Below are positions 24,864 through 33,386 of a stretch of DNA of 34,624 nt, piece by piece. Each line of letters opens with the position of its first letter. Position 1 is the stretch's first letter. The position numbers and the translations under genes are program-made. Source of the stretch: BPJO01 sp037189665 (GTDB lineage: Bacteria > Planctomycetota > Phycisphaerae > Tepidisphaerales > Tepidisphaeraceae); the NCBI GenBank assembly GCA_037189665.1, contig JBBCIV010000120.1, forward strand, positions 1-34,624, read 5' to 3'. A model generated the notes under the pieces. It had not been told where the DNA came from. It did not search any database and worked only from the letters and a program-made list of their open reading frames with translations.

Positions 24864-25379
24864 TTACTTCTTGCCGCCAGAGGCGATGGAATTCTCCTCG
24901 CCTCCCGACGATTCGGCCTGCTTGGCAAGCCCATTCAAACCCTGGACGGCCGGCGTGCCGAGGCCGGGATTGTCGCCGGCGTTGAGGGTGTAGCTGTTGC
25001 TGGCCAGACCCTTGTTCGACAGAAACGCAATCACGCTCGATTCCCGGGCCGCATAGGCGTTGTCCTTAGGAATGCTGAGGTAGATGTTCACAACGCCGCG
25101 TTCCGGGCCGGCGGTCGCCAGGTCCAGCTTCTGGACCCCCAGCGAGTTCAGTTCGCCGTCCGTGAAGTGGCTGGCGTACAGCGTGCCGTCCTGGCGGGCG
25201 CCGATGCGCGTCTGCTGTTCGAAGATGTTGTGCGTGGCGCGGGGCGCGTTGTCCGGCTCGAATTGATCGTTGATCCACACCGTGGACTGCCGGTCGCTCT
25301 TGCAGCCGGCAATCAGCACCGTGGCGATGGCGACGGCCAGCAGGATTCGGACGTTGATCGGGGCGTTCTGGGTCTTCAT
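24864..25379 (-). CDS. Lipoprotein at the end of the Tad locus, possible CpaD-like role
   Basis: The 171-residue product has a lipoprotein signal peptide (LIAGC, Cys26). The mature domain includes GVVNIYLSIPKDNAYAARESSVIAFLSNKGL and a low-complexity Gly/Ser/Glu tail ending GGKK. CpaD/RcpB lipoproteins of Tad systems have a similar size and a comparable 'L.IP......A...V..FL...G' segment, so it may be the outer-membrane lipoprotein that helps the CpaC secretin. Sequence similarity is too low to be certain. AGGG lies seven bases before ATG 25379. It lies 33 bases downstream of tadC and is the last gene of the locus, converging on the pectate-lyase gene. Confidence 0.75.
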   Translation of the reverse strand: MKTQNAPINVRILLAVAIATVLIAGCKSDRQSTVWINDQFEPDNAPRATHNIFEQQTRIGARQDGTLYASHFTDGELNSLGVQKLDLATAGPERGVVNIYLSIPKDNAYAARESSVIAFLSNKGLASNSYTLNAGDNPGLGTPAVQGLNGLAKQAESSGGEENSIASGGKK

Positions 25380-25412
25380 GGTACTACCCTTTCTTTCGGG
25401 TGAATCGGGAAC

Positions 25413-26339
25413 TCACTTCATGATTTCACTGTTGAACAATCCGAGCACGGTCGGCCCGGCCAGCACGATGAACGTCGCGGGGAAGATGAACAACACGAGC
25501 GGAAAGCTCATCTTCACGCTGGCCTTGGCGGCCGACTCTTCGGCGATGTGCTGACGCTTGAGGCGAAGCGTTTCCGACTGGATGCGCAAGGCGTCCGCCA
25601 AACTTGTGCCGAAGCGTTCGGCCTGGACGAGCATCGCCACCAGTTGCTGGATCGCGACGTTGCCGGTGCGGATGCCCATGTTCTTGAGCGCTTCGGCGCG
25701 GGACAGGCCGATGCGGGTTTCCATGTGGGCGATGCCCCACTCGCGGCTGATCGCCGGGTGCGAGATCGCCAGCTCTTCGCCGACGCGCTGCATGGCGGCA
25801 TCGGTGGTGAGGCCGGCCTCGACGCAGACCACCATCAGGTCCAGCGCGTCCGGCAGGCCGAGTTGCAGGGCCTTCTGGTTGGCGGTGATCTTGCCCTTCA
25901 GCCACATCGTCGGCGTGACGTAGCCCACCAGGCCGCCGATGGCGCCGAAGAGGAAGAGGTAATCGGTGATGTAGCCCATCAGCAGCCCGCCGCCGACGCC
26001 GCCGATCAGCAGGATGAGCTTAAAACCGGTGACGGCGCGGATGGCGGTCGGGGCATAAATGCCCGCCATGGCGAGCTGTTTGCGCAATCCCGACTGCTTC
26101 TGCTTGTCCTTCGACATGAACGGCGAGGCCGCCGCCTGGCCGACCTTTGCCGCGATGCCACGGACGTCCAGCTGGGCGTCCTTCGACGACTCCGACTGCG
26201 ACTCCATCGCCCGCTGGTTCGTGAGACGGCCGTACAGCTTGTTCTCGCGCTTGCCCATCGCCAGCGAGGTGATGAAGTAAAACCCCGCGCCGACGGTGCC
26301 GGCAATGCAGACGAAGAAGATGATCTCATCCATGCTCAT
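25413..26339 (-). CDS. tadC: Tad pilus inner-membrane platform protein TadC
   Basis: The 308-residue product is a T2SSF-domain membrane protein that, with TadB, forms the inner-membrane platform of the Tad pilus. An N-terminal helix (EIIFFVCIAGTVGAGFYFITSLA) and a central helix pair precede the GspF-like domain. This runs from about residue 155 (LGLPDALDLMVVCVEAGLTTDAAMQRV), through ELAISHPAISREWGIAHMETRIGLSRAEAL and VQAERFGTSLADALRIQSETLR, to a closing helix. These are family-typical. AGGGA seven bases upstream supports ATG 26339 over the ATG six bases later. It lies 37 bases after tadB. Confidence 0.93.
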   Translation of the reverse strand: MSMDEIIFFVCIAGTVGAGFYFITSLAMGKRENKLYGRLTNQRAMESQSESSKDAQLDVRGIAAKVGQAAASPFMSKDKQKQSGLRKQLAMAGIYAPTAIRAVTGFKLILLIGGVGGGLLMGYITDYLFLFGAIGGLVGYVTPTMWLKGKITANQKALQLGLPDALDLMVVCVEAGLTTDAAMQRVGEELAISHPAISREWGIAHMETRIGLSRAEALKNMGIRTGNVAIQQLVAMLVQAERFGTSLADALRIQSETLRLKRQHIAEESAAKASVKMSFPLVLFIFPATFIVLAGPTVLGLFNSEIMK

Positions 26340-26376
26340 AGCGTTTTCCCTGTCACGCCGCGCGTGACGCGCGCGA

Positions 26377-27339
26377 TCACACCTGCACGGTCGTGATCTT
26401 GCGGATCACGAACAACCCGAGAAGCTGGAGCCCCAGCGCCCCGCCGAGCATCATCATGCCGGTCGGGTCGTTGAGCAGCCGTCCGGCGTATTCCTTGTTC
26501 AAGCAGTAGCTGACCACGAACATCACCGCGGGGAACGCCGCGAGGATGTACCCCGTAAATCGGCCTTCGGCGGTCTTCGCCTTCACGTGTTGCTGAAGGC
26601 GCACGCGGGCGCGGATCATGCCCGTGATGTTGTTCAGCACTTCGCTCAGGTCGCCGCCGGTCTGGCGCTGGATCAGCGCCGAGGTGACGAAGAACGCGAA
26701 GTCGGTCGACTCCACGCGGTTGACCGCGGTTCGCAGGCAGTCTTCAAGGCTGGCGCCCAGCGAGTGCTGCTCGAAGATCCGGCGGAACTCGCCGCCGATC
26801 GGGTCGGGCAGTTCGTCGCTCATCATCTGGAACGCGGTCGCCATCGAGTGGCCGGCGCGCAGCGCGCGGCCCATGAAATCAAGCGCGTCGGGCAGCTGAT
26901 CGCTCAACATGCGCTGCCGTTTGTTTCGCTTGTTCATCAGCACCAGGAACGGGACCGTCCCGCCCAGAATGCCGGCCACCAGCGACACGATCAATCCCGC
27001 GGTGATCAAGAACACCAGGAACATCGCCCCGACCGCAGAACCGGCGACGATGTAGAGGAACTTCTGAAGCGTCAGCTTCGGCGCCGACTGAAGCAGCGTG
27101 CGGTTGATCTGGTGGAAGATCTCGAACTCGCCGAGGACGCCCTGAACGTCATCCAGGCCGGTGCGACGGCGGATCGTCTTGGCCAGCTCGGCCTGCACCT
27201 GGCTTTCGACTCCGCCGGCCAGGCGCGATTTGATCTTTCGCTCCTCGTTGCCGAGCAGGCCCGGAACGAGCTTCGCGATCGCGTAGACGCCCATCGTAAC
27301 GGACGAGGCGGTGAGGATTGGGAATGCCAGATCTGTCAT
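26377..27339 (-). CDS. tadB: Tad pilus inner-membrane platform protein TadB
   Basis: The 320-residue product pairs with TadC in the inner-membrane platform. It has N-terminal helices and a cytoplasmic segment. The T2SSF domain reads LPDALDFMGRALRAGHSMATAFQMMSDELPDP, with LLQSAPKLTLQKF before it and ALIQRQTGGDLSEVLNNITGMIR after. A closing membrane helix follows (LGLQLLGLFVIRKI). ATG 27339 is the only reasonable start, although the upstream sequence has no clear Shine-Dalgarno site. It begins 22 bases after cpaF, consistent with one transcript. Confidence 0.93.
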   Translation of the reverse strand: MTDLAFPILTASSVTMGVYAIAKLVPGLLGNEERKIKSRLAGGVESQVQAELAKTIRRRTGLDDVQGVLGEFEIFHQINRTLLQSAPKLTLQKFLYIVAGSAVGAMFLVFLITAGLIVSLVAGILGGTVPFLVLMNKRNKRQRMLSDQLPDALDFMGRALRAGHSMATAFQMMSDELPDPIGGEFRRIFEQHSLGASLEDCLRTAVNRVESTDFAFFVTSALIQRQTGGDLSEVLNNITGMIRARVRLQQHVKAKTAEGRFTGYILAAFPAVMFVVSYCLNKEYAGRLLNDPTGMMMLGGALGLQLLGLFVIRKITTVQV

Positions 27340-27361
27340 AATCGCGACTCGACGTTGAAGG

Positions 27362-28825
27362 TCAGTTGTGCGGCGAATCCATCACTCGCCGGGCGAACAG
27401 GTCGCTCGGCAGCTTGATACCGCGGTGTTCGATCCGGTCAGCGCACTTCGGGCGAATGCCGTTGCACAGGAAGTGCCCCACGGCGTGCCCGTCGGCATCC
27501 ACGCCCTTCTGCTCGAACGCGAACAGGTCGTGCATCTGCACCTGATCGCCTTCCATGCCGCAGATCTCGGTCACACGCGTGACGCGGCGTTTGCCGCCCA
27601 CCAATCGGTTGGCCTGAATGATCAGGTTGATCGCGCTGGAGACCTGCGACCGCAGTGCGCGCGGCGGGATTTCGTAGCCCGCCATCGCCACCATGACTTC
27701 CAGGCGGCTCATGGCGTCGCGCGGGTTGTTGGCATGGATGGTGGTCATCGAGCCATCGTGGCCGGTGTTCATCGCCTGAAGCATGTCGAGCGTTTCGCCC
27801 GAGCGGCACTCGCCGATGATCACGCGGTCGGGACGCATACGCAGACAGTTTTTCACCAGGTCGCGGGCGGTGACTTCGCCTCGGCCTTCGGTGTTGCTCG
27901 GACGCGTTTCGAGACGTACGACGTGCGGCTGCTGCAATTGCAGTTCGGCGGCGTCCTCAATGGTGATGACGCGTTCCTCGCTGGGAATGTAGCGGGACAG
28001 GCAGTTCAGCAGCGTCGTCTTACCCGAGCCTGTGCCGCCCGAGATGATGATGTTGCACCGCGCCTGCACGGCGGCAGCGAGGAAATCCATCACGCCAGGG
28101 GGAAATGCCCCGTGGCGGATCAGGTCTTCCAGTTGCAGCGGCTTGGAACCGAAACGGCGGATCGACATTGCCGGCCCGTCCAACGCCAGCGGCGGGATGA
28201 TCGCGTTCACGCGGCTGCCATCGGCCAGGCGGGCGTCGCACATCGGCTGTGTCTCGTCGATACGACGGCCGACGGCGCCGACGATGCGGTCGATGATCTG
28301 CCGCAGGTGCATGTTGTCGCGGAAACGGATGTCCGACAGCTCGATTCGGCCGCGACGCTCGACGTACACGCGGTCGTAGCGGTTGACCATGATGTCCGAC
28401 ACCGCCGAGTCCTTCAGGAGCGCTTCGAGCGGCCCGAGGCCGAAGGTTTCGTCCATCACCTCGTCCATGAGCTTTTCCTGCTCGGCGGACGAGAGGAGGC
28501 CCTTCTCGTTCTGGCACAGCTCGCGGATAAGCTGGCGAACTTCCTGGCGGACGACGTCGGGCGGCATGGCCCGCATGCCCTGCATGTCAAGTCGTTCCAC
28601 GAGTTGGGCGTGGATCTTCACCTTCAATTGCGACATGTAGATCTGCCGCTCGTTGGGCGGCGGCGGCGCGACGATGCTCGGGCGCGTAGGCGCGGTGATC
28701 GGTCGCGCCACGGTCGTCTCCGGCGCGGCGGCAGCCGGTGCCGGTGCCGCAGGAGCGTCGCCAGCGGGCGTGGCCGGCTGGACGACAGCGGGGGTTGAGG
28801 AAGGTGATCGGCTAAAAAGTCCCAT
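27362..28825 (-). CDS. cpaF: Tad pilus assembly ATPase CpaF/TadA
   Basis: The 487-residue protein is the secretion ATPase that powers Tad pilus extension and perhaps retraction. The N-terminal 60 residues are a Pro/Ala-rich linker. The CpaF-type domain follows (LLIDEVMDETFGLGPLEALL-like region, read here as LMDEVMDETFGLGPLEALLKD, then VSDIMVNRYDRVYVERRG). The Walker A motif SGGTGSGKTT lies near residues 260-269. The Walker B region, VIIGECRSGETLDMLQAMNTG near 334, precedes HDGSMTTIHANNP. All key residues appear intact. The extra C-terminal region (after FEQKGVDADG) is slightly longer than in many homologues. GGAG five bases before ATG 28825 supports the start. It lies 72 bases after the cpaE gene. 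Confidence 0.96.
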   Translation of the reverse strand: MGLFSRSPSSTPAVVQPATPAGDAPAAPAPAAAAPETTVARPITAPTRPSIVAPPPPNERQIYMSQLKVKIHAQLVERLDMQGMRAMPPDVVRQEVRQLIRELCQNEKGLLSSAEQEKLMDEVMDETFGLGPLEALLKDSAVSDIMVNRYDRVYVERRGRIELSDIRFRDNMHLRQIIDRIVGAVGRRIDETQPMCDARLADGSRVNAIIPPLALDGPAMSIRRFGSKPLQLEDLIRHGAFPPGVMDFLAAAVQARCNIIISGGTGSGKTTLLNCLSRYIPSEERVITIEDAAELQLQQPHVVRLETRPSNTEGRGEVTARDLVKNCLRMRPDRVIIGECRSGETLDMLQAMNTGHDGSMTTIHANNPRDAMSRLEVMVAMAGYEIPPRALRSQVSSAINLIIQANRLVGGKRRVTRVTEICGMEGDQVQMHDLFAFEQKGVDADGHAVGHFLCNGIRPKCADRIEHRGIKLPSDLFARRVMDSPHN

Positions 28826-28897
28826 GATTTCTCCAGCAACTTCGGCGACGAATCGCCCGTTGTTGCATTTCCGTGCCCTTTACACGCAAGCGCGCGC

Positions 28898-30031
28898 TCA
28901 GGCGGCCTGCGACATCTGCTTGCCCATCAGCATCTGGCCGAACTCCGCGATGCACTGGCTGATCTCCGCCCGCGGAGCGCTGACGACGAACGGCTCGCCG
29001 TAGTTGATCGCCGCGATGGCGGTCTTGAAGTCGTTCGGGATGAGCCAACTGATCTTCAGGCCCAGCGCCCGCTCCACTTCCGCCGGGTCGATGTCCCAGC
29101 CCTTCTTCACGAAGCGGTTCACGACGATCTTGATCTTGCTGCTCTCCACCCCCATTCGGCGCAGCGCCGCGACGAACCGCTCGGCGTTCTTCGCCGACGG
29201 CACGTTCAGCTGCATCACGACAATATTGGTATCGGCCGCCTGCAGCGTGGTGGCGTACATCGGGTCGACGCTCATGCACGAGTCGATCACGACCGCATCG
29301 AACATGCGGCTGATGATGTTGAACAGGCGCACGAGGCCGGGCTGGTTCACGCGTTGCGTGTCCTCCATCAGGTCGGGGCGCGACAGGATGGCGACGTTGG
29401 TCTTCTTGTGCACCGCCAAGGCGTTGTCGAGCAACTGCCGGTCCACGCGCTCGGCCGACTGCATGACATCGGCGATCGTGTAGCGCGGACGCATGTCGAA
29501 GTATCCGCCCACGCCACCGCACACCAGGTCCATGTCGAGCAGCGCGGTCTTTCGGGACTGCCCGATCGACGCGGCCAGGTTGCACGCGATGGTGGTCGAT
29601 CCGCAACCGCCAATCGTGGGGATGACATTGATGAGCTTGGCCCGCTTGCCCATGCCGTGCACCGAGGCCAGGCGTTCGAGGGCGGACGTGAACTTCTGCT
29701 CGTTGATGGGAAGCGGGACGAACTCACGCACGCCCAGGTGCATCGCCTCCATCAGCAGGTTCGGATCGAGAATCTGGCTGAGGACGAAGAAGCTGACGTT
29801 GTGGTACTGCCGGGGAAGGTGGCCGATGCGACGGAGGTTGTCCATCGCGCCGGGGTCGAGGTTGACGACCACCAACTGGGGGGCATCGCCCCGCGACAGC
29901 AGCGAGTCGAGCTGATCGACGCTCGGCAGCTGCGCGCTGATCGTGAGGCCGAAGGTCGTCAGAAAGCTCGCCATCTCCTGGCGGTTCACTTCGTCCGCAT
30001 CGACGATGACACAGTTCAGTTGCACATGCAT
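28898..30031 (-). CDS. cpaE: Tad pilus localisation protein CpaE/TadZ
   Basis: The 377-residue protein has an N-terminal receiver-like domain (residues about 1-120, IVDADEVNRQEMASFLTTFG) and a MinD/ParA-like ATPase domain. CpaE/TadZ positions the pilus machine in the cell. The P-loop reads TIGGCGSTTIACNLAAS near residue 142, so both lysines of the deviant Walker A motif (KGGxGK) are missing. Other ATPase features remain: LLDMDLVCGGVGGYFDM, VVIDSCMSVDPM and IKIVVNRFVKKGWDID. This suggests weak nucleotide turnover or a pseudo-ATPase role. ATG 30031 fits the domain start; other in-frame ATGs lie 3 and 9 residues upstream. Confidence 0.92.
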   Translation of the reverse strand: MHVQLNCVIVDADEVNRQEMASFLTTFGLTISAQLPSVDQLDSLLSRGDAPQLVVVNLDPGAMDNLRRIGHLPRQYHNVSFFVLSQILDPNLLMEAMHLGVREFVPLPINEQKFTSALERLASVHGMGKRAKLINVIPTIGGCGSTTIACNLAASIGQSRKTALLDMDLVCGGVGGYFDMRPRYTIADVMQSAERVDRQLLDNALAVHKKTNVAILSRPDLMEDTQRVNQPGLVRLFNIISRMFDAVVIDSCMSVDPMYATTLQAADTNIVVMQLNVPSAKNAERFVAALRRMGVESSKIKIVVNRFVKKGWDIDPAEVERALGLKISWLIPNDFKTAIAAINYGEPFVVSAPRAEISQCIAEFGQMLMGKQMSQAA

Positions 30032-30083
30032 AAGGCACATCCCGGCAAACCAGACCAATCACTTACGGGGAAGAACGAACTAC

Positions 30084-31637
30084 TTAATTGCTATCGGCCG
30101 CGGCGACCGCCGGCTGAACTTGCGGCTGCGGCTGTGCATCATCAAACCCGTTCGGGCCGACGAACCTCGGCGCGGGAGCGGCCGGCGTTTCCTTGCCGTC
30201 GGCGCCCCTGACGCGCGGGCCGCCCAGGTCGCCCAGGCCGTAAAGCTCGGCTTCGTTCGGGTATCGCCAGTCCGCGCCAGGGAGGGCCGGAATCTGGTCG
30301 GGGTTCATCGGCTGGGCGAGCTTGGGCGTCACGAGGATGACCAGTTCGGTTTCCGAACGCGAATAGGTCACGCTGCGAAACATCGCGCCGATGATCGGCA
30401 GATCCGAGAGCAGCGGCGTGCCCGAACTCTTGGAATCGACGCGGCGTTGGAGCAGGCCGGCGAGCGCCAGCGTCTGGCCTTCGGCCATCTCGACGATCGA
30501 CTGCACCTTGCGGGTGCGAATGCCGGGAACCGGCTCGCCGGCAATCGAGGTGGCGTTGTTGTAATCCAGTTCCGACACCTCCGGGTTCACCTTGAGGCGA
30601 ATGCGGCCGTCACCGAGGACGACGGCGTTGTACTTCAGGCGAACGCCGAATTCCTTGTACTCAATCGTGATGGTAGTTCCCCCGCCGGTGCCGGCCTGGG
30701 GAACCGGGATCGGAATCTCGCCGCCGGCCAGGAATTCCGCGTCCTCACCGCTGATGGCGACGAGGTTCGGTTCCGCCAGCGTGCGGGCCAGCGCGTTCGA
30801 CTTCATCGCCGAGAGGAACGCCTCGAACAGCGTGCCGCCGATGTTGCCGTTGGCAAAGAGCGTGACGGTGGGATCGATGAAATAATCCTGGCCCTGCGCC
30901 AGCGCGCCTATCGGACTGCCATTGCCGCCGTTGATCGTGCCAATCTTGGTTCGGCCGTCGGTGAACAGGGCGCTGAAGCCCAGTTCGTTGCTGGCGGCGC
31001 GGGACATCTCGATGAACTGCACCTGCAACACGATCTGTTGTCCGCCGCCGATCTCGAGGAAGTTGATGACCTTTTCGCTGTACGCCTTGGCGACGCGTTC
31101 GGCCTGTTCGGCGACCTTGAGATTCGGGACGCGGCCCTTGAGCGTGACCTGTCCGTTGAGCACTTCAACGGTGATCGGCGCGTCGGGGAACATCCGCTTG
31201 AACTCCTCGCGGAGCGCGGCGATGTCGAACTCGACGCTCACGTCCACCACCTGGCTCTGCTCGGCCTCGTTCCAGATGATAATCTGGGTGGTGCCGACCT
31301 TCTTGCCGGTGACCAGCAGCGTGGTCGGGCCGACCGCGGTAACGTCGGCGATGTCGGGCTGGCCGACGCTGAAGCGCTTGTACTTTTCCTTGGTGGTGAC
31401 GACGGCGGTCTTGTTGATCGCCATTGTCAGCTTGCCGCTTTCGAGGCCCGTCTCCACCAGTGCGGCCGACGGTTCGGCGGCGGGGGTGAAGGAGACCATC
31501 TCCATCGGCCGGTTCGGGGTCGCCGGCTGCTGCTGGGCCACGCTCGTGCTGGCGAGCCCGCACATCATCAGCGCCGTCCACCGGACCGCCTGCTTCAGGA
31601 CCGAGTGATTCGTCGTCGTCGTCGTTTCAAGTCGCAT
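30084..31637 (-). CDS. cpaC: Tad pilus outer-membrane secretin CpaC/RcpA
   Basis: The 517-residue protein forms the outer-membrane pore of the Tad pilus. After a signal peptide (to about residue 35, STSVAQ) comes the pilus N-terminal domain (KRFSVGQPDIADVTAVGPTTLLVTG). A BON-like repeat follows (ITVEVLNGQVTLKGRVPNLKVAEQAERVA). The secretin domain starts at IVLQVQFIEMSRAASNELGF. Its core reads LAEPNLVAISGEDAEFLAGGEIPIPV and it closes with LPIIGAMFRSVTYSRSETELVILVTP. The tail is Pro/Gln/Ala-rich. AAAGAGG six bases before ATG 31637 supports the start. It lies 52 bases before cpaE in transcription order. Confidence 0.96.
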   Translation of the reverse strand: MRLETTTTTNHSVLKQAVRWTALMMCGLASTSVAQQQPATPNRPMEMVSFTPAAEPSAALVETGLESGKLTMAINKTAVVTTKEKYKRFSVGQPDIADVTAVGPTTLLVTGKKVGTTQIIIWNEAEQSQVVDVSVEFDIAALREEFKRMFPDAPITVEVLNGQVTLKGRVPNLKVAEQAERVAKAYSEKVINFLEIGGGQQIVLQVQFIEMSRAASNELGFSALFTDGRTKIGTINGGNGSPIGALAQGQDYFIDPTVTLFANGNIGGTLFEAFLSAMKSNALARTLAEPNLVAISGEDAEFLAGGEIPIPVPQAGTGGGTTITIEYKEFGVRLKYNAVVLGDGRIRLKVNPEVSELDYNNATSIAGEPVPGIRTRKVQSIVEMAEGQTLALAGLLQRRVDSKSSGTPLLSDLPIIGAMFRSVTYSRSETELVILVTPKLAQPMNPDQIPALPGADWRYPNEAELYGLGDLGGPRVRGADGKETPAAPAPRFVGPNGFDDAQPQPQVQPAVAAADSN

Positions 31638-31737
31638 CGGATGCCTCTTTCCCTTTTCACGTCGTTCCGGCGATCTCTTTGTCTGCCAGGCAACGTGGTG
31701 GTCGTCGTCGCGTATCTCGCGCGTCTAGCGTGTGTAA

Positions 31738-32694
31738 TTAGTCGTTTGCACCAAATCCGCTGAAGATCGAGTCGAAGTCGGGCTTGGCTTCCTTCTTCGG
31801 GGCCTCGATGGGCGGGGTGATCTCGAACGTCTGGGTCGATTGCTGGCCGGCCTTGATGATCTCGACGGTCCAGTTCTGCTTGTTGGGCTGGAGCGTTACC
31901 GCAGAGGTGGGCATCGTGGTCGGCTGCTGGGTGTAGCTGGTGTTCTGCATGTCGTTGGCGAACGGATCGCCGCCCTGATCGCGGGTGCCCTTCAGCTCGG
32001 CGATGGTGATGCCGTCGCTGTCGGTGGTACTGGTGTCCGAGCCGTTGCGAAGTACGAGGCGAACGCGAGTGCTGGCGGTGGCCAGTTCGAGTTTTTCCGC
32101 CTGTTCCGGAGTACAGAGCAGCGTGACGGTCCGCGCCACTTCCGGCGGCTGGCCGGGCTGCGGCGGCTGGGCCGGGCCGGTGCGCCCGCCGACCGCGAAC
32201 ACCATGATGCTTTCCAGAACCGTCTTGGCGATGGGCTTGCCGTCGTTCTGGATCGTGCCGACGACGTCCACCTTGCACGTGGGCTGGATGAAGCCCGCGA
32301 CGCCGGAGACATCGTTGATCTCGACCGTGATCGCCCGCATGCCCTTCGGCAGCGTGGCGCCCACGCCCATGCCCGAGCCGTCGTCCGCCAACAGCGTGGC
32401 GAACAGGGGCTGATTGGGGGCCAGCGGCACCTTGGTGACACGGTTGATCAGCTGATCGGGCGTCACAAACGCGCCAATCGGCATGTCGGCCACATCCACC
32501 TTGCCGAGCTTCAGGTGCTCGGCGGTAAGGGTGGTGCCGGGATCAATCTCGGCGGCAGCAACGACGATCGGCGTCAGGTTTGACTTCGATTGCGGCTCTG
32601 CAGGCTTGCTCGAGATAACGCTCATCGCCATGCGCGCCGCGATCAATCCAAGGACAATCGCGATGGCCAGCGGTAACCAGGCTTTCCAATTCAT
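31738..32694 (-). CDS. cpaB: Tad pilus assembly protein CpaB/RcpC
   Basis: The 318-residue protein is anchored by one N-terminal helix (AWLPLAIAIVLGLIAARMAM) and extends into the periplasm. A SAF/beta-clip domain follows, with IVVAAAEIDPGTTLTAEHLKLGKV and MPIGAFVTPDQLINRVTKVPLAPNQPL. The RcpC domain reads GMRAITVEINDVSGVAGFIQPTCKVDVVGT. This is the known CpaB layout, in which the protein helps stabilise the secretin. The C-terminal 80 residues are Gln/Thr/Pro-rich and less conserved. GGAG seven bases before ATG 32694 fixes the start; the longer open frame upstream crosses a terminator. The gene begins its own transcription unit after that terminator. Confidence 0.95.
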   Translation of the reverse strand: MNWKAWLPLAIAIVLGLIAARMAMSVISSKPAEPQSKSNLTPIVVAAAEIDPGTTLTAEHLKLGKVDVADMPIGAFVTPDQLINRVTKVPLAPNQPLFATLLADDGSGMGVGATLPKGMRAITVEINDVSGVAGFIQPTCKVDVVGTIQNDGKPIAKTVLESIMVFAVGGRTGPAQPPQPGQPPEVARTVTLLCTPEQAEKLELATASTRVRLVLRNGSDTSTTDSDGITIAELKGTRDQGGDPFANDMQNTSYTQQPTTMPTSAVTLQPNKQNWTVEIIKAGQQSTQTFEITPPIEAPKKEAKPDFDSIFSGFGAND

Positions 32695-32719
32695 ATTCAA
32701 TCTCCGTGAGATACGCTTT

Positions 32720-32758
32720 CCGGATACATCACAATTTTCGACCGTGCGACATATCCGG
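32720..32758. promoter_or_regulatory. Inverted repeat in the cpaB leader region
   Basis: CCGGATA (32720-32726) and TATCCGG (32752-32758) are perfect inverted copies separated by 25 bases, 26-64 bases upstream of the cpaB ATG. They could be a two-half-site operator or a leader hairpin. Confidence 0.3.
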
Positions 32759-32839
32759 TTTAGGAGGGACATCAGGATTTTTCTGGAACGCAGTTGTGGG
32801 ACGTAAGACCTGCTGCACGCCGAACGGCGCGCTAAACGA

Positions 32840-32870
32840 GAAAAGCCCACCCTCAATGGGTGGGCTTTTC
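32840..32870 (-). terminator. Intrinsic terminator after tadE, before cpaB
   Basis: GAAAAGCCCACCC (32840-32852) and its exact complement (32858-32870) form a 13-bp stem with loop TCAAT. On the minus strand the stem ends in TTTTC and is followed by TCGTTT. It lies 38 bases beyond the tadE stop and separates that gene from cpaB. Confidence 0.8.
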
Positions 32871-32908
32871 TTCCTGTCGTGCTCGCGCCGTGCAACAGGC
32901 GGTGAGAA

Positions 32909-33340
32909 TCAGCCTTCTTTTCGCATCGTGGTCTGTCCCTTCACGACTTTATTGGATGCGATGAAGCCGATCGGGCGGATGCCGACCGTGTTCCAGGTGG
33001 CCTCCACCTTCACCAAAATTGCCGTGCCGGCGGTGGTCGAGCTGCTAAGCGTGAGGTTGGCGGTGTCGGCGGCGTTACGCACGCGGACCGTGTATTTATT
33101 GGATGCAATGCCGGCGGCGCTCATCGAGTCGTTTACGGCGGTCGTCACGCTGCTGTTAGTGCTTCCGGGCACCGCCGCGGCGCGGGCACCTTCGCGGGCG
33201 GCGCCTTGCAGCGTGTGTTTCAAGTAGAAGAAGTGGCCGAATTCCACGGCGCCGAAGCTGATCCACAGCAGCACCGGGAAGACGAAGCACGCCTCCAAGA
33301 TGGCAGAACCGGAGCTGCGGGATTTGAATTGTCGTTTCAT
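32909..33340 (-). CDS. tadE: TadE-like minor pseudopilin
   Basis: The 143-residue protein has the TadE signature: a charged leader, SGSAILEACFVFPVLLWISFGAVEFGHFFY with the hydrophobic helix, then LKHTLQGAAREGARAAAVPG. TadE and TadF are processed like pilins and are needed for Tad fimbriae. The C-terminal part is a small Ser/Thr/Val-rich beta domain. AAGGA seven bases before ATG 33340 supports this start over the one eleven codons upstream. It is 46 bases after the cpaA gene. No TadF or TadG partner is present in the window. Confidence 0.93.
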   Translation of the reverse strand: MKRQFKSRSSGSAILEACFVFPVLLWISFGAVEFGHFFYLKHTLQGAAREGARAAAVPGSTNSSVTTAVNDSMSAAGIASNKYTVRVRNAADTANLTLSSSTTAGTAILVKVEATWNTVGIRPIGFIASNKVVKGQTTMRKEG

Positions 33341-33386
33341 GGTCAAATCCTTATCAGGGGCCGCGCTCGACACGTGATGCGTGACT

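Noticed and set aside
29943..31763. 606-codon plus-strand open frame opposite the secretin gene
   Set aside because: The minus strand encodes an unmistakable CpaC secretin; the plus frame is a compositional shadow.
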